Shown piece by piece: positions 1 to 7,867 of a stretch of 64,000 bases of DNA (its first letter is position 1; the number at the start of each line of letters is the position of its first letter). Position numbers and translations under genes: made by a program. The stretch covers positions 35,983-99,982 of the forward strand of contig CAKSQF010000009.1 in the NCBI GenBank assembly GCA_934486825.1, given 5' to 3'. Source of the stretch: an uncultured Eubacteriales bacterium. GTDB taxonomy: Bacteria; Bacillota; Clostridia; Oscillospirales; CAG-272. Under the pieces are notes generated by a model. The model was given only the letters and a program-made list of their open reading frames with translations. It was not told where the DNA came from and searched no databases.

Positions 1-373
1 TCTGTCTTTGACACACGGGTATTATGGCGTAAGCATTAGAAGGATTTCACTGTCTGACACACTGTTTTGCGGTCAAATCGCTCTTTTGACACACTGCTGC
101 TTCTTTACCGATAGGCGCGGAAAAGTGAGCAAATGCGGTCAAAACGCGAGGAAATGCGGTCGGCTCTGCCGTCCGCTGTGAATCCGGCAGGGCGTTTGAC
201 GCACTGCCTTTCTCCCGCTTGAAAATCGACCCTCGCAAATACCCGCTGAACCCCTCAATATAACCATCGGAACTCCCGTAAATACCTGCGTGCCAAAGAG
301 ACGGAAGGCGACAACAGTGAGCGATCCCGGCACGAGGCTCACACGCTCGCAAGAACCGCCCACAATCGTCGTA
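1..373. other. Left edge without a recognised gene; short repeats
   Basis: I see no convincing gene here; open frames on both strands look like shadows. The octamer TGACACAC recurs at 9-16, 55-62 and 87-94, with a TGACGCAC variant at 197-204, and GCGGTCAAA occurs at 69-77 and 135-143. Spacing is irregular, so these are not classical iterons. They could be remains of a binding region or of low-complexity coding sequence of the mobile element whose genes begin at 374. Confidence 0.35.
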
Positions 374-652
374 TCAGCTGTCGATCGGGTGTTTTCCCGC
401 ATCCTCACCGGAAGCTGCACAACCGCCTGAAACGGCGGGCTTCGGCTTCGTTGTATTCTTCGGTTTTCCCGTGTCGGTGGGAGACCGCTTATCTATATAC
501 TCCCGCACCTTCAGCGGGACGGTCTTCCGATACAGACCGTCGACAAGTTCGCCGATGACTGCTTCCGCCGTCTGATCCTTCTGCGAGAGAAAGATTTTCA
601 GGGCTTCGAGCTTTTCGTCATCAAACGGAATCTGAATGGATACCTGTTTCAT
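374..652 (-). CDS. Small mobile-element protein, DUF6103-like (92 aa)
   Basis: Short soluble protein with an N-terminal segment (residues 1-50) that resembles the DUF6103 family found in clostridial integrative elements: a beta-like start, an amphipathic helix with a KIFLSQK pattern, and a KTVP/VREYID motif. A Lys/Pro/Thr-rich tail follows. Its ATG overlaps the stop of the upstream 295-aa gene (TAATG), and its ribosome-binding site GGGAGGA lies inside that gene's final codons, so the two are translationally coupled. No biochemical role is known to me; the family name is from memory of similar proteins. Confidence 0.6.
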   Translation of the reverse strand: MKQVSIQIPFDDEKLEALKIFLSQKDQTAEAVIGELVDGLYRKTVPLKVREYIDKRSPTDTGKPKNTTKPKPAVSGGCAASGEDAGKHPIDS

Positions 653-1539
653 TATGCCTGTCCTCCCATCGTCGGAGCTTCGGTATTTTCAGACGGTTCA
701 TTGAACCATTTTGACCACTGTTCCTCACTGCAGTACCCGGCAAGCGCGAAGGAGAAATCCCGGAGACGGTCTGCCGGGCATCCCGATACTTCGATCTGTG
801 TCCCATACGCACCGTCATAGATACGCTCGACCTTTGCGGCAAGTACATCCGACCAGTCCCGCCTGCCTTCGTCGGTCAGTGTATTCCGATTCAGCTCTGC
901 GATGGTGGCAACCTCGTGTTCTTCGTCGGCATCCAGCAGATGCACATCTTCGAGGTTGCAACCCATGAGAGAGAAAATGGTCAGAAGCTTTTCGGATGCA
1001 GACGCATCCTCCGGTGCATTTTGCAGGTACTCCGAAATCTCGAAGCAGTCCTCGGTGGCAATGACCGCGCCGACTTCCTCCTGCGCTTCCAGCTCTCCGA
1101 GAAGCATTTCACCAATGCCGTTGGTGGGAGAGACGGTCAGATCGAAATGTTCCTTGATGTCGTCAAACCCAATCACCCAGGAGCCATTCTCGGTTTCACC
1201 GAACCTGCCCTTGATCATAAGCTCGGCAACACGGTGAATCTCATCCCGAAGGATTTGCCGTGCCTTCGGCAGGTAGGCGGAATATCTGGCATAGAAGGAA
1301 CCTTCGGAACAGACAAGGATTCCGTCATCCTCGCCCTCGCCGAGGACAAGAAGACAGTGTTTTCTTTCACCGTCATCATAGGTTTCTTTTGCATAGTCGG
1401 CGATGAAATCATAATCGTCCAGGAGCCGTTCGCTGAACCAAGCGAACTGTTCTTGATTGAGTGTCACCACTCCGACAATGTCGGCATCGGTAACTTGGGG
1501 CGCGCTTGCTTTGCGCTCAAATCTTGCTTTGAAATTCAT
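652..1539 (-). CDS. Conserved mobile-element protein of unknown function (295 aa)
   Basis: Acidic soluble protein with no signal peptide or membrane segment. Residues about 18-150 form one domain (pattern VVTLNQEQFAWFSE followed by a KHCLLVLGEG strand), and a second region (about 150-290) contains LLDADEEHEVATIAELN. It resembles uncharacterised proteins (DUF6329-like, tentative) carried by clostridial conjugative elements. It ends in MGGQA; the codons for MGG contain GGGAGG, the Shine-Dalgarno of the next gene. It sits directly downstream of the CD1108-like remnant, a neighbourhood typical of an integrative element. Function unknown. Confidence 0.6.
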   Translation of the reverse strand: MNFKARFERKASAPQVTDADIVGVVTLNQEQFAWFSERLLDDYDFIADYAKETYDDGERKHCLLVLGEGEDDGILVCSEGSFYARYSAYLPKARQILRDEIHRVAELMIKGRFGETENGSWVIGFDDIKEHFDLTVSPTNGIGEMLLGELEAQEEVGAVIATEDCFEISEYLQNAPEDASASEKLLTIFSLMGCNLEDVHLLDADEEHEVATIAELNRNTLTDEGRRDWSDVLAAKVERIYDGAYGTQIEVSGCPADRLRDFSFALAGYCSEEQWSKWFNEPSENTEAPTMGGQA

Positions 1540-1541
1540 GT

Positions 1542-2035
1542 TTATCCTCCGTACAGATTATTGAATTGTTGTTTTTCCTCATCCGAGAAGGAAACGCCGA
1601 AAGCAGAAGAGATCAGATCCCATAGGCTTTGCTCCTCGCTCTGCAAGAGGAAGCAATCCGCATACCGCTGATAGAAGTCTTCCTCGGTTTCCTTTCCGGT
1701 CAGGCATGAGATGAAAATGGTTTTTGCTTTTGAGATATCCGCAGCACCGAGACCGTTCTCGGCAAACACGGTTTGAATGGTAGCAAGTTCGGAATCATAC
1801 TGTTCCATTGCCGCTCTTTGCTCGGCGGGAATATACTCATAAACGACATTGTAGTCGATAACCTCTGCAGCACCGCCACCTGCCATCCAGCCGAACAGTC
1901 CGTACACGGCAATCACGGGGAGCAGGACAATGAACAGCACAATACCGATCACATAACCGAGGAACTTCCGTCCGTTTTTATCTCCGGCAAGGATCGCAAG
2001 CACCTTCTTTGCGACCTTTGCCACTACTGCGCCTA
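1542..2035 (-). pseudogene. 5'-truncated CD1108-type mobile-element membrane protein
   Basis: The open frame continues to 2138, but only the part up to about 2035 looks native. It encodes one strong membrane helix (GYVIGIVLFIVLLPVIAVYGLF), a short soluble region, and a C-terminus ending in FNNLYGG, as in the CD1108 family of conjugative-transposon membrane proteins. The basic N-terminal region expected in that family is cut off. In its place lies antisense-frame sequence from a shard of the 51.5-55.6 kb repeat-protein gene, so the original start and ribosome-binding site are lost. Confidence 0.6.
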
Positions 2036-2169
2036 TAGGTCGCCGATACGGAGTTATTGCCCGTGCGGGTTTCACTTTCGTGATCTGCCCAATTGATTCT
2101 TGCAACAAGTGTCTGTGTGCCGAGGCTCGCGCCGACATTCAGCGTAAACACGATATTCTGCACACCATA
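2033..2169 (-). pseudogene. Shard of the pilus-locus repeat-protein gene (CARDB-like region)
   Basis: This ~137-bp stretch is about 93% identical over its best 120 bp to 52543-52679, inside the gene for the 1350-aa secreted repeat protein, and has the same orientation. In the matching frame it encodes about 46 residues, from YGVQNIVFTLNVG to RTGNNSVSATY, with only a few substitutions. It has no start or stop of its own. It sits exactly between the truncated methyltransferase C-terminus and the truncated CD1108-like gene, so it marks a recombination junction. Confidence 0.85.
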
Positions 2170-3220
2170 CGACATTGGTGGTAACCGAGTTGCCCGCCAT
2201 TTTGTAAAGCTGGGAGTCGCTGATCCCGTTGTCGGCAAGAGTCTGAAACTGATTGTCGGCAAAGCCCTGCAAGCGGAAGCATTCTATCGGCATCAGCCGT
2301 CGGATGATTCCGTTCAGAAGAATAACGCCGTGTACATCCTGTGTCGTCAGCGCATACATCGGCTCATCGGGACCTTTGAACCGTCTGCCGCATTGCCTGA
2401 CTTTGAGTCTTTCCGGTGTCAGGATGGCTCTTGCGCCGGTGATGAGAACGCCGGAATGCTCGCCTTTGCGATTGCTTATACCCGCATCCTGTCTTGCGGT
2501 GATACATCGGGCGAGAGGTGTGAGCTTCGGGTTTTCGTTCATATCGATAAGATACAGCCCGGTCTTCGCCCCTTGTCCGCCTCCCTGACTCATTAAACAT
2601 ACGGCGGCTCCATCGGGGGAATATACACGCTGACCTTGGCGTCCGGGAATAAGCTGCTTAAGATTTGAATATGTGCTTTCTCGGACAGGATATATTTTGC
2701 CGGACAGTCTGCTATCAAGATATCCGACAATGTACACTCGCTTCCGGTCTTGGGGGACACCGAAGTTTGCGCTGTTAACAACACACCATTCAAGAGAATA
2801 CCCCAGTTGCCCAAGCGCGGTGAGGATAGCGAGGAAAGTTTGCCCCCCTTCGTGAGTGAGTAGCCCCGGCACGTTCTCAAGCAGAAGATACTTAGGGTGC
2901 CGGGCTTCAGCCAATCGGCAGATTTCATGAAATAGTGTGCCTCTTTCGTCAGCAAATCCAAGTCGTTGCCCTGCGACAGAAAAAGGCTGACAAGGGAAGC
3001 CGCCGCAGATAAGGTCGAAGTCGGGCAGGTCTGTGGGGTTGATGTTTCTTGCGTCATCGCAAAAGTATTCTCCTTCCGTTCCGTATAGTAACCGATAGGC
3101 TTTCTGCGCGTGTTTGTCTTTTTCGCACCAGCCGACCGGCATAAAAAAATCGCCGGCATTTGTGAGTCCCGTGCGGAACCCGCCTATGCCGGCGAACATA
3201 TCCAGATATTTGATTTTCAA
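2072..3220 (-). CDS. DNA (cytosine-5-)-methyltransferase with a replaced C-terminus
   Basis: C5-methyltransferase that transfers a methyl group from S-adenosylmethionine to cytosine in a specific DNA sequence. Visible motifs: SAM-binding FAGIGG (residues 9-14), catalytic PCQ with Cys77, ENV (115-117), QDRKR (157-161) and GNS (343-345) of motif X. Residues up to about 351 look native; the last 31 residues are read out of frame from the repeat-gene shard that follows. All catalytic motifs are present, so activity is possible. The start is TTG at 3220, chosen because the family begins just before motif I. No restriction enzyme is adjacent, so it looks like an orphan or anti-restriction methylase of a mobile element. 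Confidence 0.88.
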   Translation of the reverse strand: MKIKYLDMFAGIGGFRTGLTNAGDFFMPVGWCEKDKHAQKAYRLLYGTEGEYFCDDARNINPTDLPDFDLICGGFPCQPFSVAGQRLGFADERGTLFHEICRLAEARHPKYLLLENVPGLLTHEGGQTFLAILTALGQLGYSLEWCVVNSANFGVPQDRKRVYIVGYLDSRLSGKIYPVRESTYSNLKQLIPGRQGQRVYSPDGAAVCLMSQGGGQGAKTGLYLIDMNENPKLTPLARCITARQDAGISNRKGEHSGVLITGARAILTPERLKVRQCGRRFKGPDEPMYALTTQDVHGVILLNGIIRRLMPIECFRLQGFADNQFQTLADNGISDSQLYKMAGNSVTTNVVWCAEYRVYAECRREPRHTDTCCKNQLGRSRK

Positions 3221-3231
3221 ATGATTTTACA

Positions 3232-3615
3232 TCACATACCTCCCATTCCGAAATCCTCTGAGAAGGTGAGGACATAATCGGAGGCTGCATCGCGCAAGGC
3301 GTTCCAGTCTTTTGTCTGCGGAGGCGGACCGTACCATTCGTGTTTCCCGCTGTCGCACCAGATATGGGGAGTCTGACCGCGTGAATTCCGGGAGAAGTAA
3401 TCCCCGAAGCGGAGGAGAGTTTTATCAATGACGCCGTCCGCACGGTTGATAACCGACATCTGCAGTGCGACATATTCTTCATGGACGCCCTGCGTGACGA
3501 ATTCCGCTTTGACGAGATTTCCGTCATCTGCGGGAATGAAGCAGCATCGTCCGATGAATCGGGCATCCTCCGTGTCCCCGAACAGCCGCCTCAGTTGGCT
3601 CTCAAAAAAGTTCAT
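3232..3615 (-). CDS. Mobile-element hypothetical protein ending in MGGM (127 aa)
   Basis: Soluble protein I cannot assign to a function. The start at 3615 has an AAGGAAA ribosome-binding site. Visible features are an N-terminal helix (NFFESQLRRLFG), a central beta-rich part and an aromatic C-terminal half (HIWCDSGKHEWYG). The last codons ATG GGA GGT ATG contain GGGAGG, and TGATG at the stop would place a downstream ATG at the right spacing. That ATG is followed at once by TAA, and the methyltransferase actually starts 11 nt downstream with TTG. The tail looks like a coupling signal whose original partner was replaced. Confidence 0.55.
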   Translation of the reverse strand: MNFFESQLRRLFGDTEDARFIGRCCFIPADDGNLVKAEFVTQGVHEEYVALQMSVINRADGVIDKTLLRFGDYFSRNSRGQTPHIWCDSGKHEWYGPPPQTKDWNALRDAASDYVLTFSEDFGMGGM

Positions 3616-3693
3616 GTGATTTTCCTTTCTTTCTGAATTTGTAGATTCCGGTTTGTTTCAGTTGCACATGGCAACCACCTCCTTCAGGGTATA

Positions 3694-3729
3694 GAAAAAG
3701 CCCCTTGATCCTTTTTGAATCAAGGGGCT
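3694..3729 (-). terminator. Rho-independent terminator after the DUF6809-like gene
   Basis: Perfect 11-bp stem AGCCCCTTGAT/ATCAAGGGGCT (3699-3709 with 3719-3729), followed on the minus strand by a run of U. It lies 9 bp past the stop of the 3738-4016 gene. Confidence 0.85.
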
Positions 3730-3737
3730 GTATGGCG

Positions 3738-4016
3738 TTATTCATTTGTCTTGTCCGCAAGCGCGGCGCACGCCAACCGCAGGGCGATTCTGAATCCCGA
3801 GGCAAAGGCTTCGCGCTCGGATACGGAGTTCATTTCAAGCGTGGTATCGCAATATTTTTCGAGTTTTTCTTTCTGTTCCTCCGATAGGCTTTCAAGCAGC
3901 TCTGTTTTGTTGCGGGCTTGCAGGTGCTGCAGTTCCTTATAGTGTGGATTGTTGTCGACCAGTGTGTCCTGTGGGTTTATTTCGCCGTTCCATAGTTCTT
4001 CGATAATGTTTTTCAT
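3738..4016 (-). CDS. DUF6809-like small protein (92 aa)
   Basis: Soluble, helical, acidic protein that begins MKNIIEELWNGEINPQ and ends with a helix containing FASGFRIALRLACAAL. This layout matches the DUF6809 family (my recollection), common in clostridial mobile and phage-like regions and of unknown role. I chose the ATG at 4016 because GGAGG lies 7 nt before it; the longer open frame upstream runs through a terminator. It has its own terminator downstream, so it is probably monocistronic. Confidence 0.6.
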   Translation of the reverse strand: MKNIIEELWNGEINPQDTLVDNNPHYKELQHLQARNKTELLESLSEEQKEKLEKYCDTTLEMNSVSEREAFASGFRIALRLACAALADKTNE

Positions 4017-4081
4017 TTTATCGCCTCCTTGCAACCACACACAATACCATGCAGGAGGCAACAAGTCCAGAAAACTTTCTG

Positions 4082-4119
4082 ATAACAAAAGCCACCCGAA
4101 TTTTTTCGGTCGGGTGGCT
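4082..4119 (-). terminator. Rho-independent terminator after the hydrolase gene
   Basis: 10-bp stem AGCCACCCGA/TCGGGTGGCT (4090-4099 with 4110-4119), followed on the minus strand by TTTTGTT. It closes the 5199-4178 transcription unit. Confidence 0.8.
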
Positions 4120-4177
4120 GTGCGCTTATGATGATAGTTTGAGGAAAAGGTATTTATCAAAATTCGGCGCATTGTGG

Positions 4178-5104
4178 TTAAGGTTTGAAATACCTATCGG
4201 CATATTCCAATGATTTATCAAGAAAGAGTTGGAGCTTGTCCAAATCATTATACATTCCGTGATTGGATTTCGGAAATTCGATATAATCATACGGCACCTG
4301 ATATTTATCGTAAGCATTTATCAGATAACACTTTTGACTCAGCGGCACGCAGTGATCAATCAATCCGTAGCCGATCAATGACGGAACGGAGTCAGCAGAT
4401 ACAATGCATGCAGGGGAGATTTTCTGAATTTCCCGACTGTAATCCGTCATCGTCTTTCCCGTCATCATTGCGCAAAACTCATCTTCGGTTTTGAGTTTGT
4501 CCACGCGCATCAGTAACGACCATTCGGACGGTTCAAAATAAGTAGGAGCCGCCAACTGAAAAACAAATTTGACAGGAATTTCGGAATTCCCGTTATATGC
4601 AAGGTTCATTGCCAGCGTTCCGCCGGCAGACACACCGCACGGAGCCATACCGGCAATGCGGTATCCCAGCGCTTCGGCTTGCTCTTTAATTGCTTTGACA
4701 GCCGATTCTATTTCACTGTTCATCAGATAAATAGATGCTTCCTGCCCGTGCGCCTGCAAAGTATAATCTACCGTTGCCGTAATATATCCTTTTGTCGCAT
4801 AATATTTACACCATGCATCTCCGTCTTCTTTTGCTCCGGAGTTAAAGCTTCCTCCGTGGATAAAGAGGATCAGGTACTGATTTTGACTCTCATCTAATCC
4901 TGACGGAATGTATAAATCATATTTATGACCGTTCGTATTCTCGTATTCCTGATTTGCATAAACGGTTCCGACCGAGTCGTTCCATTTAACACGAATCAAT
5001 CGTTCCGGAGCGCCGCCGAGCAAGGCAATTCGAACAAGCGCGCTTCCAACAAATACTATCACAAAAACAGCGATATACAGTACGACCTTCGTTCTTTTTT
5101 TCAT
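4178..5104 (-). CDS. Membrane-anchored alpha/beta hydrolase (esterase/lipase-like)
   Basis: 308-aa alpha/beta-hydrolase of the BD-FAE/HSL-like carboxylesterase type. An N-terminal signal-anchor helix (residues 8-29) puts the catalytic domain outside the membrane. The oxyanion-hole motif HGGS is at 83-86, the nucleophile is Ser159 in GVSAGG, the probable acid is the Asp in GLIDHCVP and the histidine is His282 in SNHGMYND. The substrate is unknown, likely a small ester or lipid. Its ATG overlaps the stop of a 32-residue membrane micro-protein by four bases (ATGA), so translation is coupled. Confidence 0.8.
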   Translation of the reverse strand: MKKRTKVVLYIAVFVIVFVGSALVRIALLGGAPERLIRVKWNDSVGTVYANQEYENTNGHKYDLYIPSGLDESQNQYLILFIHGGSFNSGAKEDGDAWCKYYATKGYITATVDYTLQAHGQEASIYLMNSEIESAVKAIKEQAEALGYRIAGMAPCGVSAGGTLAMNLAYNGNSEIPVKFVFQLAAPTYFEPSEWSLLMRVDKLKTEDEFCAMMTGKTMTDYSREIQKISPACIVSADSVPSLIGYGLIDHCVPLSQKCYLINAYDKYQVPYDYIEFPKSNHGMYNDLDKLQLFLDKSLEYADRYFKP

Positions 5105-5199
5105 ATCAGATTATCCAGCAGCAGTTTCCCGCATACCGCTCCCAAAATAATTGCAACGGCGATAACAATCACCAAAGCAATGACATCCTTTTTCTTCAT
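5101..5199 (-). CDS. Membrane micro-protein upstream of the hydrolase (32 aa)
   Basis: Short frame starting ATGAAGAAAAAG behind GGAGGTTATAT and ending in the ATGA overlap with the hydrolase start. It encodes a Lys-rich N-terminus (MKKKD), one hydrophobic helix (VIALVIVIAVAIILGAVCG) and a short polar tail. The good ribosome-binding site and exact stop/start overlap argue it is translated, either as a small membrane partner of the hydrolase or as a leader that sets its translation. No family is recognised. Confidence 0.6.
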   Translation of the reverse strand: MKKKDVIALVIVIAVAIILGAVCGKLLLDNLI

Positions 5200-5256
5200 A
5201 TATAACCTCCGCAACCGCCAATTTGTCGGTGTTCCGTTCTTTTTTTCGCTATCATT

Positions 5257-6111
5257 TTAATTTTTTGCTTTCATAAATGCAATCAGCCGCGCCAATTCTT
5301 TTTCTACGGTCTGTCTGCCGATTTCATAGCAGGCTTTCAACTTGGCGGGGTCTTTTTCCGCCCGCTTGACCGGGAGGGGTGAGTCGGGGCGGATGACGAA
5401 AAGCTCGCCGCGCTTTTCCTGCTTTGCGATCAGCTCCAGCTCCGCATTGTACATCAGGTGGCGATTCTCCAACGCCTTTATGAGATTCGGGTATTTCCGG
5501 TATTTCATACGGATCAGCGGCAGCATCCGGTTTTTCTCTTTCCGGTAGTTTTGCGGCTGTGTCAGAATGACCACATTTTTTGTGTATCCGATGCTTTCAA
5601 AATAGGCAACGGGGATCGAGTCGGATATCCCGCCGTCCAGCAGTTTCGCCCCGTCGATCTCTACGATCTGTGAAACCAACGGAAGTGAGGCGGATGCACG
5701 GATCCAATCAAAGCCGTGATCGTTCCGCCCGGTGTATTCATGATAGACCGGCTTTCCGCTTTCGACATCCGTACAGGTAATATAGAACGGGGTCGGATCT
5801 TTTTCAAAAGCATCAAAATCGAAAATGTCGAGTTTCAGGGGAACCTCACCGTAGCAGAAGTCCGTATTGAAAAGATTTCCCGTTTTTAAGAGAGACCCGA
5901 TTCCGCAATAGCGTTTATCATGGCAGTATTTTGCATTGTAACGGATTGCCCGCCCGATTTGCCCCGACTTATAATTGACGCCGAATGCCGCCCCTGCGGA
6001 AACTCCGACGATTCCGTCAAATCGGATTCCGTTTTCCATCATGACATCCATCACGCCCGCGCTGAATATTCCGCGCATGGCGCCGCCTTCCAATATCAAG
6101 CCTGTTTTCAT
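5257..6111 (-). CDS. Patatin-like phospholipase family protein
   Basis: 284-aa cytoplasmic patatin-fold acyl hydrolase of the bacterial RssA/YlbK-like group. The Gly-rich oxyanion loop EGGAMRGIF is near residues 8-16, the nucleophile is Ser38 in GVSAGA, and the catalytic Asp159 is in DGGISDSIP, giving the Ser-Asp dyad. A Lys/Arg-rich C-terminal region (about 200-284) matches the DUF6363-like extension seen in this subgroup. Substrate unknown, likely a phospholipid or acyl ester. No signal peptide. It stands alone between the micro-protein/hydrolase pair and the TIGR04076 gene. Confidence 0.88.
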   Translation of the reverse strand: MKTGLILEGGAMRGIFSAGVMDVMMENGIRFDGIVGVSAGAAFGVNYKSGQIGRAIRYNAKYCHDKRYCGIGSLLKTGNLFNTDFCYGEVPLKLDIFDFDAFEKDPTPFYITCTDVESGKPVYHEYTGRNDHGFDWIRASASLPLVSQIVEIDGAKLLDGGISDSIPVAYFESIGYTKNVVILTQPQNYRKEKNRMLPLIRMKYRKYPNLIKALENRHLMYNAELELIAKQEKRGELFVIRPDSPLPVKRAEKDPAKLKACYEIGRQTVEKELARLIAFMKAKN

Positions 6112-6212
6112 TTCTTTTCGCTTTCCTTTCCCGCTATCTGTGCCGTCAGAAGTACGATTTCTTCCGGTGTTTCCGGCATATATGGTGTTCGGTTAGACAA
6201 GCCGGAGATTTC

Positions 6213-6623
6213 TTACCCCGTATAAGCATCCTCTGCTGTATTCTTGAAATTCTGCTTTTCCAGCCATTGCTTTTCTTCTTCGTTTTCCGGGATGTCAATT
6301 CTTTCGATCTTGAAGATAACGGGGCGTGTGCCGTCATTACAGCAGGCGATCATCATTCTGTCGTCATTTGTCCACTTGCGCATAATGGAGCCGCCCTGCA
6401 ACGCCGCATAGACATATCGGCTGATGGCGTCCCATGCCTCTCCGCAGAATTTGCCGTTCATCAGACGGTAAAAATCATCCTGTTCCGGTGTTCTTTTCAA
6501 AATAAAGGTATCTCCCGCTTTGAAGCAGGGACACGGACCGGATTTCGGATCAGCCAGATATTTTTCCTGTAATCCCGGGAACACTTTTGTCTCCAATACC
6601 GTTATTCTGCATTCGTAGTTCAT
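6213..6623 (-). CDS. TIGR04076 family protein (136 aa)
   Basis: Small Cys-containing protein that matches the TIGR04076 pattern: an N-terminal strand (YECRITVLET), the DPKSGPCPCFKAGDTF segment, and a central CGEAWDAISRYVYAALQGGS stretch. The family is widespread in Firmicutes and has no established function; the conserved cysteines suggest metal binding or redox chemistry (inference). The start at 6623 has AGGAGG 7 nt upstream, and a sigma-A promoter lies at 6683-6711. Confidence 0.8.
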   Translation of the reverse strand: MNYECRITVLETKVFPGLQEKYLADPKSGPCPCFKAGDTFILKRTPEQDDFYRLMNGKFCGEAWDAISRYVYAALQGGSIMRKWTNDDRMMIACCNDGTRPVIFKIERIDIPENEEEKQWLEKQNFKNTAEDAYTG

Positions 6624-6682
6624 AAAAGCCTCCTGAGTCTATAATGTGTTGAGTTTATCAAACCCCGATTTGTCGATATCTT

Positions 6683-6711
6683 ATTATACCATAAATCTTC
6701 CCATTTTTCAA
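6683..6711 (-). promoter_or_regulatory. Sigma-A promoter for the TIGR04076 gene
   Basis: On the minus strand TTGAAA (6711-6706), a 17-nt spacer and TATAAT (6688-6683), placed about 60 nt before the ATG at 6623. Confidence 0.8.
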
Positions 6712-6721
6712 CCGCTTCCGT

Positions 6722-7867
6722 TCACATTCCGCCCATACCCTGATCCATGTCCTGCAGGACATCCTCCAGGGTATAGCCTTCTTCCATACAGACGAAGCCG
6801 AGACCTTCCACAAATTCGCCGTCATTGTTTTCGGCTATTGATTCGCCATAGCCATCGTAATCGAAAAACTCGTCAATTTCATAAGGCAAGGAACAATCCA
6901 GCTTGTTTTCCAGCCACCATGCGCCGAGGTTGTTTGTGTCCCGCACACCCGGAGCATACTCGAAAAGCTCCAACGATTCCGCAATCCGGCACACTTCGCA
7001 GGAGGTGTCGGCATTTGCATACAGCACGGCTGCCGTGAATTTGTCCAGATCCCGGTCAGGTATTTTTGCGGCAGCATGGCATACCTCGTTGAATGCCTCC
7101 AAGCCTTCATCGTTCAGAATGTGATCCATCACTTCGGAGAGCGGCTTCCCGAATCGGCTGCAGCTCATTTGAATGTGGCAGTCGTCGAGGCTGTCTGCTC
7201 CTAAGCGTTCCAATGCAAATTCGATAGAGGATTGCTCACACGGAGGATAGACAAATTCCGTTCTTCCTCCGTGACAGATTGCCACACTGGATTCCTCGGG
7301 ACCGCCACAGAGGTATTCGGGGAAGGTAATGCCGTTGTAGACTTCTTCCCAAGGCACTTCATCGTTGATGAACATCAGTCCGTAATCGGTCCAGATGCCG
7401 CGCTTGCTGCTTAGTAGGGCGCGACCTTCTTCGGCTCGTTTTGGATCGCGGTATTCCTCGTTAGAACAGCACCCGCCGTGGATATCCATGTAGTGCTCAA
7501 CTCCTACCGTCTGCATATCCGAGATGTTCTGAATCAGTGTAATCCTGCCGAGGTTGAAGGTGTAGTTGATCAGCTGTTTGAGGTTCCGTGTATCAAAGCG
7601 GGATGCCGCCGCAAGCAGTTTTCCCATCTCGGTTCCGTCAAAGCTGTCCATCCGTTTGGCAAGGTAGTTCAGCTCATGGATATTGGCGTAAGTGCCTTCC
7701 ATGGATTTCAGCCCCTTGGGACCAATGAGGTTATTGATGAAAACCGTAGCTTTGTGTCCGATCTCGTTCTGTTCCGTCAGTCGCATGATCTCATCGTCGG
7801 AGCATGGAAATGATACGGTTTCAATATGGTTGCCGCCTGTCAAAAGGGTTGCTTTGATCTGTGTCAT
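6722..7867 (-). CDS. Mobile-element protein ending in MGGM, possibly ArdA-like (381 aa)
   Basis: Acidic soluble protein. The N-terminus (TLLTGGNHIETVSFPCSDDEIMRLTEQ) and a repeated pattern of short beta/alpha units recall proteins annotated as antirestriction ArdA in clostridial conjugative elements, but I cannot confirm this. The acidic C-terminus fits DNA mimicry (inference). The ATG at 7867 directly follows the TAA of the preceding gene; its ribosome-binding site is inside that gene's MGGM codons. Its own tail is also MGGM, but with GGGCGG instead of GGGAGG and no gene immediately after, so the next partner seems lost. Confidence 0.55.
   Translation of the reverse strand: MTQIKATLLTGGNHIETVSFPCSDDEIMRLTEQNEIGHKATVFINNLIGPKGLKSMEGTYANIHELNYLAKRMDSFDGTEMGKLLAAASRFDTRNLKQLINYTFNLGRITLIQNISDMQTVGVEHYMDIHGGCCSNEEYRDPKRAEEGRALLSSKRGIWTDYGLMFINDEVPWEEVYNGITFPEYLCGGPEESSVAICHGGRTEFVYPPCEQSSIEFALERLGADSLDDCHIQMSCSRFGKPLSEVMDHILNDEGLEAFNEVCHAAAKIPDRDLDKFTAAVLYANADTSCEVCRIAESLELFEYAPGVRDTNNLGAWWLENKLDCSLPYEIDEFFDYDGYGESIAENNDGEFVEGLGFVCMEEGYTLEDVLQDMDQGMGGM

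Noticed and set aside
1..210. Iteron-type replication origin from the TGACACAC repeats
   Set aside because: Spacing is irregular and no replication initiator gene is visible beside it.
916..1671. Long plus-strand open frame (251 codons)
   Set aside because: It is antisense to the 295-aa and CD1108-like genes, has no ribosome-binding site and its product has no domain-like pattern.
2072..3220. A complete restriction-modification system around the methyltransferase
   Set aside because: No endonuclease-like gene is next to it; its neighbours are element proteins of unknown function.
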